From Amycolatopsis camponoti (GTDB lineage: Bacteria; Actinomycetota; Actinomycetes; Mycobacteriales; Pseudonocardiaceae): DNA of 64,000 nucleotides. A program made the position numbers and the translations under genes. The stretch spans positions 3,452,501-3,516,500 of the forward strand of contig NZ_CABVGP010000001.1 in NCBI RefSeq assembly GCF_902497555.1, in the 5' to 3' direction. Under the pieces are notes generated by a model, which saw nothing but the letters and a program-made list of their open reading frames with translations, was not told where the DNA came from and searched no databases. Positions 17,159 through 26,746 of the stretch are shown piece after piece; the first letter of the stretch is position 1; each line of letters begins with the position of its first letter.

Positions 17159-20100
17159 CTACTGGCTGTCTCCGGTGGCCTTGAGGTACTTGAGGTAGAC
17201 GCCGACCGCAGGATCACCGCCGACTTGGGTGGCCAGTCTCGACCCCTGCTCCCAGTCGAGGCCGGTCACCGCGGTGGTCGCGTCGAGCCGGAGCTTGGGG
17301 CGCACGCTGGGGTCAGTGGCGACCTGCCGGAGGACCGCGATGCCGAGTTTCTGATTCGATCGGCCGATCCGCTTGCCCAGCGTGATGCGCCGTTCCTCGA
17401 CGAGCCGACGGGGATGACGGCGGGAGACGAGGGAAAGTACGGTCGTTTTGCCGAGCCAGCGGTCGAGATCGTAGAGCTTGACGGCGGCCTCGACCTGCGT
17501 CTCCGCCATGTCGGAGTCCTCAGCGAGCCGCCGAAGCAGTTCGAGACCGTGGTCGCGATCCACTTCTGTGGCCGCTTCCGCCGCCTGGAGCTGCAGTGAA
17601 AGGTCGTGGCGGCCGTCGAACACCAGCTCGTCCAGCGCCGGAAGACCGATAGCCGGGTCAAGCGTCGCGGCGGCCTTGCCGGCACGGACCCAAAACTCGC
17701 GGTCGTACGACGAGAGCACCGAGTTCGGGAAAGTGGCGGTCTTGCCGACCAGGTTCGCAAGCGCGGTGGCCGCGGCGGAGGGATCCCGTTGCCCCGCGGC
17801 GAGGCCCACCGTGACCCGGTCGCCGTGCATCGAAGGGTCTGCAACCAGGTCGAGGTGCAGGGCCAGCCCACCGGCCGGGTCGATCTCCATCGCGCGCGCA
17901 GCGGCCCGGACCCGGGTGGTGGTGTCCCGTGATTCGGTGCGGGCGATGGCCTCGAAGCCCTCGATGCCGCTCTCTGCACCTTCCCGGGCGAGGTGCTCCG
18001 CCGCGGCGAGCCGGACGTCGATGTCGAGGCCGGTGTTGCGCACGAGCGCGAGCACCAAGTCCGCTCCGCCGTCAATCGACCAGGTCCGGGCGCCCGTCGC
18101 CGCGTCGAGGCGGACCCACGCGGACAGGCCGTTCTGCTGGCTCAGCCGGGTCAGCGCCTCGCCGGCGTCGTGCTGTCCGATAACGATGGCCGCACGCAGT
18201 CTCGTCTTGTCCTGAGCCCGCCGATCCCACGCGATCGCCCGCAGGAGCTCGAGGCCGCGAGTATGGTCGTGGTCGGCGACGAGCTGGGCGGCTTCCACCC
18301 GCAGGTTGTCCGGATCGACTTTCGCCGCGATGCGTGCCAGCGCGGCGATGCCTCGGGCCGGATGGTGCTCGGACAGGGTCTTCGCTGCCTTCAGCTGTTC
18401 CGAGCCGCCGACGCGTTCGTCGATCGCGAGTTCTTCGAGGGCCTGGAAGCCGGCCGTGGGCTGGATCGCCAGCAGCCGCACACTCGAATCGAACCGCCGC
18501 TGCCAGCTCTCTGCCGAGCTGGCGACTTCGGCGAACACAGCGGCGGCGTGCTGCGGGGCGACCTGGTCGAGCGCCCGGCTCGCGGCGCGCCAGTCTTCGT
18601 GGTTGCGGCCTGGGTCGCGTACCCAGCTCGCGAGGATCCCGATCAGTTTCCGCCGGGTCTGGTCCGGCAGGCTGACGCCCTGCAGGTGCAGTTCCAGCAC
18701 GAACCGGTAGTTGTCGTGGCGGTGCCGCCGGCTCAGGAACTGGCTGAGGACGGGATGCAGGTCGCGGCCGTCTTTGGCCCACAATGCGGCGAGGAACGTC
18801 AGGACTTCGAGGTCCGGTCGTGGCCACTGCGCGGGAACCATCAGCCGACGGGCGGGCCGCCTGCGCGGGTCTGGATGGTGTTCGGCCAGGTGGGCGGCGG
18901 CGAGGTACTCCTGGATGGTCTGGTGGATGAACGTGAACCCGCCGCGTCGTTCCACGAGCAGGCCGCAGCTGCGGAGAACTTCGCGGATCACGCTGGCCCA
19001 GTCCGCCGAAGACAGTTCGGCCGGTCGCGTCACCTCGTTGGCGATGACGGCGACGGGCTCGGGTTCGGCGCCGGCGAAGAGGGCACTGGCGGCGTGGTGT
19101 TGGCTGTGGGCAAGGAGCTTGAGAAGTTCGGGAGTGCGTGTCAGGAGTTCCTCGCCCGAGGCGACGGCTTGGTCGCCGCTGCGGCCGGTCCAGGTCGCGA
19201 GACGCGCACGGACGTTCGTGATTTTGCGTTTGGTCAGCAGCAGTTCGACGAACTGGCCATAGAGTTCCGCGCGGTTGCCGGGTAGGCGCTGCTCCGGTGC
19301 GTTCGCGTAGACGATGCAGAGCATCGTGGCGATCAGGGGGATGGTGGCGAGCTGGCCGATGCCGGTTTCGTCGACCCGGCGTCCGAAATCGGCCGCGGCG
19401 GCGGCCGGGTTCGGTAGGTGCAGCTGGGTGAACCACCGGGCGGCGAAGGTCTCCAGCTCGTCCCGTCCGAAGGGTTCGATGACGAAGGTCGGGTACCGGC
19501 CCCGCTCGGCGACGCGGTCGAGGAGGTAGGCCGGCAGCGGCCGGGTGGTCAAGAGGAAGCGGTAGCGGCCTTCGACGCGGTGCCGGGCAATCTTGGCCAG
19601 GACGGCGTCCCGCAAGGATGGGTACAGGACTTCGTCGACGCCGTCGACAAGGACGAGCCAGTCCGCTCCGGGGAAGGGCCGGTTGCTGAACATGGCCGTG
19701 AGTGTTGTCCGGTCGAGGTCGTTGTCGAACGCTTGGACCACGCCTTCGGCGAGCATCTCCGTCAGGCCGCGGCCGTGGGTGAGCGCCTCGGCGGTGATCA
19801 GGATCGGGACCACGATGCCGGTGGCTTCGTCCAACCACCGCCGGGCCGAGAGCGCGGTGAGGTGCCGGGCCAGGCTGGACTTCCCCGCCCCGGGCCCGCC
19901 GAGCACCTGCGCCTCGACCCCGGCATCCAGCAGGTCGCTCGCCTCGACCAGGCCGGGGTGTTCCTCCGTGGCCACGCGCTGCCGCAGGTAGACCCGCGCC
20001 AGGGGGGAGCGGACGTCGAGCATCGCCGCGTATGGATGGGTGTCGTCGGCGGTGCTCGCCGCTTTCAGGTAGCGGCGCATCAGGGGACCGGGAAAGCACA

Positions 20101-20752
20101 CGCCAGCTGCCTCGATTTGGTCGTCGGCGAGGAGTTCCAGCCAGGTGCGTGCGGCGGCCCGGTTCGCTTCGGCCAGCCCGGGGTAAGTGGCGAAGATCGT
20201 GGTGGTCGGCACGAACCTCGCAGTGTCGGGGTGCGTGCCGTCGCGGTAGCGGACGATGCCGCAGACCGCCCCGGTGCGCCAGTTCAGCACCGGCCCGCCG
20301 CTCATGCCGGACCGGATCCGGCCCTGGTTGCCCTTGAGCAGCACCGGTCCGTCGATGTGTTCGGAAAGACCTTCGAGCCGCATTGACGCCGAATCGCCCG
20401 CCCGGTAGTTCCCGTCCGGGTAGCCGAAGACCCAGAGTTCGTCGCCCGGCGCGACAGGTTCGGCGAGATAGGCGGACGGCGTGTCGGCCGGGACGTCTGT
20501 CTCCAGGAGAGCGAGGTCGAGGCCGTCAGGCCCGCCGGGGAAGAGCCAGTCGTGTAGTACCCGGTACTGCGTGTCGGAGTTTCCGTGGACGACGTCGACC
20601 GGCTGTGCGTCCTGAGTGACGACGTGCGCGCAGGTCAGGACATGGATAGGCGTGATGCGGAAGCCGGTGCCCTTGACCGCCCCCGAGGGGATGGTAAGCG
20701 GCACGGTCGCGGCCCGCGCGATCGCGGCCAGAGCCGCCCGCTGCCCGGACAT
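17159..20752 (-). CDS. Trypsin-like peptidase fused to NACHT NTPase and helical repeats
   Basis: A 1,197-residue three-part protein. Residues 1-200 form a trypsin-like peptidase with a plausible triad: His43 (TCAHVV), Asp79 (GLDLALLE) and Ser151 (SGMSGGPV). Residues about 280-560 are a NACHT domain with Walker A GGPGAGKSS at 285-293 and Walker B WLVLVDGVDEV at about 365-375. A winged-helix region (FTFIHQTIQEYLAAAHLA) follows near 640. The remaining 500 residues are alpha-helical repeats of about 35-40 residues (LEELAIDERVGGSEQLKAAKTL, GLELLRAIAWDRRAQDKTRLRAA), probably the sensor. There is no signal peptide, so it acts in the cytoplasm. The gene is intact. The architecture matches described NTPase-dependent conflict systems, in which activation would unleash proteolysis. 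Confidence 0.88.
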   Translation of the reverse strand: MSGQRAALAAIARAATVPLTIPSGAVKGTGFRITPIHVLTCAHVVTQDAQPVDVVHGNSDTQYRVLHDWLFPGGPDGLDLALLETDVPADTPSAYLAEPVAPGDELWVFGYPDGNYRAGDSASMRLEGLSEHIDGPVLLKGNQGRIRSGMSGGPVLNWRTGAVCGIVRYRDGTHPDTARFVPTTTIFATYPGLAEANRAAARTWLELLADDQIEAAGVCFPGPLMRRYLKAASTADDTHPYAAMLDVRSPLARVYLRQRVATEEHPGLVEASDLLDAGVEAQVLGGPGAGKSSLARHLTALSARRWLDEATGIVVPILITAEALTHGRGLTEMLAEGVVQAFDNDLDRTTLTAMFSNRPFPGADWLVLVDGVDEVLYPSLRDAVLAKIARHRVEGRYRFLLTTRPLPAYLLDRVAERGRYPTFVIEPFGRDELETFAARWFTQLHLPNPAAAAADFGRRVDETGIGQLATIPLIATMLCIVYANAPEQRLPGNRAELYGQFVELLLTKRKITNVRARLATWTGRSGDQAVASGEELLTRTPELLKLLAHSQHHAASALFAGAEPEPVAVIANEVTRPAELSSADWASVIREVLRSCGLLVERRGGFTFIHQTIQEYLAAAHLAEHHPDPRRRPARRLMVPAQWPRPDLEVLTFLAALWAKDGRDLHPVLSQFLSRRHRHDNYRFVLELHLQGVSLPDQTRRKLIGILASWVRDPGRNHEDWRAASRALDQVAPQHAAAVFAEVASSAESWQRRFDSSVRLLAIQPTAGFQALEELAIDERVGGSEQLKAAKTLSEHHPARGIAALARIAAKVDPDNLRVEAAQLVADHDHTRGLELLRAIAWDRRAQDKTRLRAAIVIGQHDAGEALTRLSQQNGLSAWVRLDAATGARTWSIDGGADLVLALVRNTGLDIDVRLAAAEHLAREGAESGIEGFEAIARTESRDTTTRVRAAARAMEIDPAGGLALHLDLVADPSMHGDRVTVGLAAGQRDPSAAATALANLVGKTATFPNSVLSSYDREFWVRAGKAAATLDPAIGLPALDELVFDGRHDLSLQLQAAEAATEVDRDHGLELLRRLAEDSDMAETQVEAAVKLYDLDRWLGKTTVLSLVSRRHPRRLVEERRITLGKRIGRSNQKLGIAVLRQVATDPSVRPKLRLDATTAVTGLDWEQGSRLATQVGGDPAVGVYLKYLKATGDSQ

Positions 20753-20901
20753 ACTCGCCTCCCCGGTCTGCCAGAAGCTACACCGTCCGGTTACCGGAGG
20801 TCATTGTCAAGACCTGACTGCCAGGGCACGCCCGGTGATGTTGAAGCTCGATGGGTGCGCGTTCTCAAGGTGGTTCACGGGACGGCGCGTAGTGTCTGTG
20901 C

Positions 20902-21455
20902 ATGGATTTCGACAGCCTGCACGCAGCGTCCGTTCCGGATTTGCTGGGCAGACCCCTACGCGGCGATCCTGCAGGAGTTGCGCCGGCGGGTGTTGTTCGG
21001 ACTGGAAACGCTCCGCTGGGCGACTATGCCGAGTATCTCGCTGCTCAAGTCTATGGAGGTGAGCTGGTCGCAACTCGGTAAAGTCCTTCGACCTCCAGGC
21101 TGCGGACGGTCGGCGGGTCCAGGTGAAGGCCAGGATCGTAGGCCCGGACACGGGAGCGGACGCCATCTTCTCGGTCTTCCGTTCCTTCGATTTCGATGTC
21201 GCCGTCCTGATCGCCTTCGACAGTTCCACCTACGGGGTGCTCTGGGCTCGAGAGGTGCCCGCTGCCGATATCGAGGCCGCCTGCCGTTTCTCTTCACACG
21301 TCAACGGGCATCGGGTCCGGATTACCGCTGGTGCACGGCTTGGCGCGGACGTCACCCTCGCGATTCAGAGCGATACTGTCGACGTAGGCGGACTACTGCG
21401 GTCCTGGCTGGCGTCGGTATCGTCACTATTGTTGACCGTCAGCTCAGTCAGGTGA
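20902..21455 (+). pseudogene. DUF6998-type gene with three frameshifts
   Basis: Pieces in different frames assemble into a DUF6998-like protein. PDLLGRP is followed, after one extra C near 20,955, by YAAILQELRRR. After one missing G near 20,988 comes GVVRTGNAPLGDYAEYLAAQ...GGELV. After one missing C near 21,073 comes NSVKSFDLQAADGRRVQVKAR and then FSVFRSFDFDVAVLIAFD and SSHVNGHRV to the stop at 21455. All three differences are single bases in or beside short G/C runs, so they may be decay or read errors. The family may bind nucleic acid, but its role is not settled. The gene lies upstream of, and divergent from, the trypsin-NACHT gene. Confidence 0.65.
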
Positions 21456-21751
21456 GCGGCGTGCCGTCGGCGGATCGCCGCGGCTAGGTTCGAGGTGGTG
21501 AAGAAGTTTTCGATCATTGGGAATCAGGTGGCCGCGACCACCCCTGACATAATGAAGATCGTCAATCTTTTCGTGATACAGACCACATTTACACCCTCGA
21601 CCCCGCCGACTGCAAGTGTGTATGTAACTGACTTTGAAGTCGGAATGAGTTTTCCTCTAGATCTTCACTCTTTCGGGTCGCGGGCATCACTGTCCGAGTT
21701 CGCCTCGGGTAACACTAAGGCCGAGACCAGCAGATTTCCGGAGGGTGAAGG
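21456..21751. other. Intergenic stretch, no recognised gene
   Basis: One open frame from 21495 to 21815 has no recognisable motif and atypical composition and is not called. GGAGGG near 21740 is the ribosome site for the GTG at 21752. Confidence 0.35.
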
Positions 21752-22433
21752 GTGGCAAACCGGCTGCCGAATGCAACTGACCGCGGTCGGCTTATGCCTG
21801 CCCCGTTCACTGTGATCTGGACCGGCGCGGGGGTCTTCGTCGGCATTGCGTCGGCCCTCAGTCTTCGACACCTACTCAGAGTGGCTCCACCCACGTCCAG
21901 CGCGATGCGAATCGCGGCTGTGCTGCTGACCGCCCTTACCTTCGGCGCTCTCGCCTGGCGCTTCGGACACCAGTTCGATTTGCTGCCGTACAGTGTCCTC
22001 GCTGCGTCCGGCGTAGCACTTGGCGTGATCGACGTCCTTGAGCAGCGACTACCCCCGCGTGCTCGTCTATTCGAGAGTCACTATCATCGGCGCGCTGCTG
22101 GCGACCTTGGCGATCCTGCACTCCCGAGGGGCGGACTTCCTGCGCGCGCTGGTCGGCATGGCGATCATCGCCGTGCTCTACCTCGTGCTTGCGCTGGTGT
22201 CCGGAGGCGGGCTGGGGGCTGGCAACGTAAAACTGGGCGGTCTGCTCGGCCTGGCGCTCGGCTGGCTGGGCTGGTCGGCGCTCATCACGGCGACAGTCCT
22301 CGGTTGGTTCGCAGCTGTCCTGGTGTGGCTGCCGCTTCGGGCGACCCGACGAAGACAGCGAGGCTCGCTGGTGCCGATGGGGCTATTCCTGTTGATCGGG
22401 GCATTCGTGACGATCACTGTGGTACCGACGTGA
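21752..22433 (+). pseudogene. A24-type prepilin peptidase, frameshifted and catalytically altered
   Basis: Two frames together encode a polytopic protein of the prepilin peptidase (A24) type. The first runs from GTG 21752 and includes LPYSVLAASGVALGVIDVLEQRLP, with the first expected Asp. In a run of five Cs near 22,050-22,054 the frame changes, and LVYSRVTIIGALLATLAIL continues in the next frame to 22433. The second catalytic motif, normally GxGDxK, reads GAGNVKL, so the essential Asp is Asn. Even without the frameshift it would probably not cleave prepilins. It looks like a decayed gene stranded between two conflict modules. Confidence 0.65.
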
Positions 22434-22535
22434 CGTCGCGGCAGCACTGGCGATCGTCACGCACCGATCGCGATGCCGCAACCACAGTGCTCTCCAGTGA
22501 GCGACTGGGCTCCGGGCGCGTGGTCGTGACCGGGC

Positions 22536-22724
22536 ATGGACAGCGGTGCGCCCGGCCCGCCAGCACCGAACCGAACCGAACCGAACGCTTGGTTCGACGC
22601 CACCACCGGCCGTTACATGCTGCACTCGGCCACGGACGACGCGAGGATCACCATCCGAATGAGCCCCGGCGGCACCGCCGCTCTCACGGCCGCGGTCCGC
22701 GACGCTGTCGGCGTCGTCTACTGA
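22536..22724 (+). CDS. Small hypothetical protein (62 aa), low confidence
   Basis: A 62-residue reading frame starting at ATG 22536. The second half (FDATTGRYMLHSATDDARITIRM, then GTAALTAAVRDAVGVVY) has a plausible alpha/beta pattern and actinomycete codon use. The N-terminal part includes a CCGAA x4 direct repeat (about 22,564-22,583). No family recognised. It could be a small real protein or a remnant, since its neighbours on both sides are decayed. Confidence 0.35.
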   Translation: MDSGAPGPPAPNRTEPNAWFDATTGRYMLHSATDDARITIRMSPGGTAALTAAVRDAVGVVY

Positions 22725-22770
22725 CGGCATCCAACACCTCGATCCACGACAACCCGGAGCTCGACACCCC

Positions 22771-22955
22771 ATGCCCGACGAGGCCCCCACCGGTACGCGA
22801 GCATGCTGGACGCATTCTTCGCCGACGCCAGCGACGAGGGATTTACCGTCAGCGACGAATTCGCGAAGCCACTGATCGACCAGCTGAAACGGTTGTAGAA
22901 CGCGTTCCAGAAGATCGCGATGTCCGAAGGTATCAGCGGCGCCGTGCGCAGCTGA
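22771..22955 (+). pseudogene. Short gene remnant with an in-frame amber codon
   Basis: From ATG 22803 the frame reads MLDAFFADASDEGF, then SDEFAKPLIDQLKRL, reaches TAG at 22896-22898, and continues in the same frame as NAFQKIAMSEGISGAVRS to TGA 22955. Both sides read like one alpha-helical small protein interrupted by a nonsense codon. An ATG at 22771 in a neighbouring frame may be the original start. The family is unknown. Confidence 0.35.
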
Positions 22956-23173
22956 CCAACTCACCGGTAGCGCGGTGGATCTTGCCAGCGGATGCAGCAA
23001 TGCTCGCCGTCGGCGAGCAGGGCATGCTCCCCACGGTGGACCGCACGCGGACCGAAATGAATTAATTACTGCAGGTCGCAGGCCAGTGAAGGCCACGCCA
23101 GAACGAGCACGTATCATTGTTCCCGCGCTGCGGTAGCTGGCGACTGTCTGTCGACATACCGAGGGGAGTCTGG
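22956..23173. promoter_or_regulatory. Upstream region of the second trypsin/NTPase module
   Basis: No gene recognised. GAGGGGAG at 23161-23168 is a good ribosome site for GTG 23174, and the promoter of the module should lie here. Confidence 0.45.
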
Positions 23174-26100
23174 GTGTTCAACAGTGGTCGGGTTCCATTG
23201 AATGCCGCGCTGGTTCGGGTCTGGAAGGGCGATGCGCCTGTCGGGGCGGGTTTTCTTGCCGGTCCTCGTGAAGTGCTCACCGCTGCGCATGTGGTCGCGG
23301 AGGCGCTCGGCGTGCAGGCGGCGGACCCGCTTCCGAACGGCACGTTCTGTGTGATGGTGGACTTTCCCTTGTTGAAGCCAGGTTTCCGGATGTCGGCGAC
23401 GGTCGTGGCATGGTCGCCGGTGGACGAGCTGCGGCGGGGGGATGTGGCGGGCCTGCGGCTGCTGGACTCGCCGCCGAACGGTGCCGCCCCACTGGTGCTG
23501 ACTCGTTCCAACCGGCTCACTCAGGACCAGCTGATCATGGTCGGTTTTCCGCGCGGTCTCGAGCTGGGAAGCTGGATCTATGGCCGTCGCGGCGGGCGGG
23601 TGGCCACGGGATGGGTCGAGATCTTGAGCGAGCCTGGCCGGGAGTCCGCGCTTGAGCCGGGGTTTTCCGGGGCGCCGGTGTGGGTACCAGAACTGGACGC
23701 GGCGATCGGCATGGTGGCGCAGCGAGTTCGCGGTGCGCCACCCAAAATCGGTTACATGATTACCACCGACGCGTTATTGTCGGACTGGCCGCGACTGGCC
23801 GACGTAATCGAGCGGCGGCCGCCGTTTCGGGCTCTGCGACCGTTCGTCGAGGACGACGCGGAGCTGTTCTTCGGCCGGGAGAAACAGGCCGTGCAGCTTT
23901 CCCGGCTCGCCCGCGAAACACCGGTGGTGTGTATGGTCGGGCCTTCCGGAGTCGGGAAGTCCTCGTTGCTGCACGCCGGCGTGTTTCCGCTACTGGCCAA
24001 CGAGCCCGACCAGCTGGTGACCGCGCTGCGTCCCTCCGACGGCAGCACCCCGGCGCACGCCCTCGCCGCAGCCTTCGACGGGCTGATCAACGTCGGATCG
24101 CCAACGCATGAACGGCTGGATCGCATCGACGGGCTCGTCGAGCGGATGGCGAGCGGCGGTGTCGCGGACATCGTCGCGACCGCCCTGGCCCGGCACGGCG
24201 GCGTGCGGCTGCTGGTCGCGATCGACCAGTTCGAGGAGATCTTCGACACCCCGGAGCCGACACAGGCCGCGTTCGCCCAGGTACTGCTGGCCGCGATGGA
24301 CGCGGGTGCGCGGTGGTCGGTGATGCTGAATCTACGAGACACGTTCCTCGGCCAGACCCTGAGCAGCTCGAACCCGGCGGTGCTGGAGCTCGCGACCGGC
24401 TGGTATCCCTTCCATGTCACCGCACTGACCCCTACGCAGCTGCGCGCCGCGATCACCGGGCCGCTGAACAGGGTCGGCACGGTCAGCTACCAAGACGGGC
24501 TGGTCGAGCGGCTGCTCGAGGACGTACGGGCCGCGCCAAGTTCCTTGCCCCTACTGCAGTTCGCTCTGGCCGAGCTGTGGGCACGGCGGCGCGGCGGTCA
24601 GCTGCTGCACGACGCTTACGACGAGCTGGGCGGAGTGCGCGGTGCCCTGGCCGGATATGCCAGGGACGTCTGGAGCGGGCTGGATCCCCGCTCGCAGGGG
24701 GACGCCGCCCGGCTGCTGGTGCAGCTCGTCCGACCGCTACCGAATTCCGAACAGTCGGTGCGCCGCACGGCCCATCGTGATGAGCTCGACGATGCGCAGT
24801 GGGCGATCGCGCAGCGCCTGGCCGGTACCCGGCTGCTGGTGCTGCGCGGCGCGCCCCGTTCCGGCGTGGAGCTCGCCCACGAATCCCTGCTAGAGCATTG
24901 GCACAAGCTGCACGAACTGGTCGACCAGTCGCGCGACTTCCGGCTCTGGCAGGAGAACCTGCGGCAGCGGATAGCCACGTGGAATGCGGAGGAGAAGGCA
25001 CAGCGCCGGCTGCTGTCCGGGCTGGACCTGCGCGAGGCCATGAGGTGGGCAGTACGCCAGGCGGACGACCTCAGCGTCGCCGAGCTGGAATTCCTGGCGC
25101 TGAGCCGGCGGCGTCGGCGGCGCCGGCTGTCGGCCGCGGCGCTCGTCCTAGTGGTGCTCGTGACTGCCGTGTTCATCACCTACCGCTCGACCGGCCGGCA
25201 GCGGGCCGACCTCGCCGCCGCGGACCTGGCGAATGAGGCCGGCCGGCTCGACGGGCGTGACAGCTATGGGGCCGTGCAGCTGGCGCTGCACGCCTACCGC
25301 ACCAACTCCGGCGTGAGCTTCAAGCTCCCGCCACACACCTACCCCGGCGTGGACCGGCTGTTGCCCGATTACACCCAATACCGGGTCGACACGTCCGCGC
25401 CGACCCCGCCGTCCGCATCTGGCCCCGACACCAAGGGCTCCGGGGTCTCGCGTCTCGCCGACGCCATGTCCGGCAAGGTCAGCGCCGACGGAACACGTGT
25501 GGTCACCGTGAACTCCGCATTGCAGGTGGTGCTGTGGACTCTCGACGGCGACCGGGTGCGGGCGGAGCCGCTGACGAACCTGTTCAACACCAAAGACATC
25601 TCGGATACGGTCACCATCAGCCGCAGCGGCCGGTACCTGGCCTTCGAGCAGTCCCTCTGGCCGCCGCAGTTCCCGACCGACGCCCACGCCCCGGTGGACC
25701 AGGAGGGCCTCCCCAAGACCAACCCGAGCGACTACCACACTTGCAAGCCGAACAGCATCATGGAGGCGGTGACCTGCCTGGTGGTCTACGACATCGACGC
25801 CCGGCGGGTCGTCACGGCGACCCCACTCGGCGGCGGGTTCACGTCCGTGTCCACCGTCACCATCGACCCGGACGACCAGGTGGTCGCGGCGATGGTGCCG
25901 GGCAGCATCAGGCCGGGTTCGGTGGAAGCCAGTCAGAACACCCTGCGGCGCTGGGATCTGCGCACCGGCCGGGAATGGACACCGCTGCGGATCCCCTGGC
26001 GCAGCTGGCCGATCGGCATTTGGCTGCGACCGGGCGGTACGTCCGCGGCGGTATGGGAAGCTATGCCCGGTCCATCCGGCAACCGGCCAGATCGGTTCGC

Positions 26101-26746
26101 CGTGGCCATCGACGATTTCGGGAGCGTCCCAAGCCATCGCGAACTGGCGGAGCACACGCTGGACACAGCCGTCAGCCTCGACTGGCGCACTGTCGCGACG
26201 GTCGAGATTCCGCCGGACGAATCATCGTTTGGTGTCACTGTGTGGGACACCAGATCGGGCAAGGTCGTCACGCGCATACCCGGCCTGTCGAGGGCCCAGG
26301 GCGGGTACGGTTACCTCGCGCTGAACCGCAACGGCAGTGAGGTGGTGCTGTCCTGGTACGACCCACCCGAGCCGAGCGCGTCCACCGACATCCGCCAGAT
26401 CGCACGTTCTCTACGGCAGATGGACGTCTGGTCCATACCGGACGGCGCGCACCAGAACGTGCCGGAGCACATCGATTCCGCCTGGGAACGCGTGGTTCCG
26501 TTGGGGAACAGTATGAATGAGCCGCTTGCGCTGACCCGCACCTCCACGGTCGGGCTGGTGCTGCCCCGGCAGGGCCAGGCGCCTCCGCTGCGCCGGATGG
26601 CCGACGCCACCGGCGAGCCTCCAAGCCTGGACAACGGCCGTCTGATGGACCGGCTATGTTCCCTGCTGGCCGACCCGAACACCGACGAAATGGTGCGCAA
26701 ACTGCTGCCGCCGGACACCTCCGAGGAGCCGCCATGTCCGAGCTGA
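23174..26746 (+). CDS. Trypsin-like peptidase fused to nSTAND1 NTPase, TM segment and propeller-like C-terminus
   Basis: About 1,190 residues. GTG 23174 is chosen because GAGGGGAG precedes it and the family N-terminus starts there. Residues 1-200 are a trypsin-like peptidase with His39 (TAAHVV), Asp90 (RGDVAGLRLL) and Ser165 (PGFSGAPVW). At about 230 FFGREKQAVQLSRL leads into an nSTAND1-type NTPase with Walker A GPSGVGKSS (about 256-264) and Walker B LLVAIDQFEEI (about 346-356). A winged-helix part follows. A single hydrophobic span (ALVLVVLVTAVFITY) lies near residue 655. The last 500 residues have repeated W/D-containing beta segments (VVLWTLDGD, RRWDLRTGREW, VTVWDTRSGKV) like a WD40 propeller. 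One span would place sensor and peptidase on opposite membrane faces. The Trypco1 gene overlaps its end by 13 bases. Confidence 0.85.
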   Translation: MFNSGRVPLNAALVRVWKGDAPVGAGFLAGPREVLTAAHVVAEALGVQAADPLPNGTFCVMVDFPLLKPGFRMSATVVAWSPVDELRRGDVAGLRLLDSPPNGAAPLVLTRSNRLTQDQLIMVGFPRGLELGSWIYGRRGGRVATGWVEILSEPGRESALEPGFSGAPVWVPELDAAIGMVAQRVRGAPPKIGYMITTDALLSDWPRLADVIERRPPFRALRPFVEDDAELFFGREKQAVQLSRLARETPVVCMVGPSGVGKSSLLHAGVFPLLANEPDQLVTALRPSDGSTPAHALAAAFDGLINVGSPTHERLDRIDGLVERMASGGVADIVATALARHGGVRLLVAIDQFEEIFDTPEPTQAAFAQVLLAAMDAGARWSVMLNLRDTFLGQTLSSSNPAVLELATGWYPFHVTALTPTQLRAAITGPLNRVGTVSYQDGLVERLLEDVRAAPSSLPLLQFALAELWARRRGGQLLHDAYDELGGVRGALAGYARDVWSGLDPRSQGDAARLLVQLVRPLPNSEQSVRRTAHRDELDDAQWAIAQRLAGTRLLVLRGAPRSGVELAHESLLEHWHKLHELVDQSRDFRLWQENLRQRIATWNAEEKAQRRLLSGLDLREAMRWAVRQADDLSVAELEFLALSRRRRRRRLSAAALVLVVLVTAVFITYRSTGRQRADLAAADLANEAGRLDGRDSYGAVQLALHAYRTNSGVSFKLPPHTYPGVDRLLPDYTQYRVDTSAPTPPSASGPDTKGSGVSRLADAMSGKVSADGTRVVTVNSALQVVLWTLDGDRVRAEPLTNLFNTKDISDTVTISRSGRYLAFEQSLWPPQFPTDAHAPVDQEGLPKTNPSDYHTCKPNSIMEAVTCLVVYDIDARRVVTATPLGGGFTSVSTVTIDPDDQVVAAMVPGSIRPGSVEASQNTLRRWDLRTGREWTPLRIPWRSWPIGIWLRPGGTSAAVWEAMPGPSGNRPDRFAVAIDDFGSVPSHRELAEHTLDTAVSLDWRTVATVEIPPDESSFGVTVWDTRSGKVVTRIPGLSRAQGGYGYLALNRNGSEVVLSWYDPPEPSASTDIRQIARSLRQMDVWSIPDGAHQNVPEHIDSAWERVVPLGNSMNEPLALTRTSTVGLVLPRQGQAPPLRRMADATGEPPSLDNGRLMDRLCSLLADPNTDEMVRKLLPPDTSEEPPCPS

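Noticed and set aside
21495..21815. Open frame of 106 codons on the plus strand
   Set aside because: No recognisable motif, composition unlike neighbouring genes, and it overlaps the ribosome site and start of the prepilin peptidase relic.
22564..22583. CCGAA repeated four times
   Set aside because: Only 20 bases; it could be a slippage site but does not meet the bar for a functional repeat or CRISPR unit.
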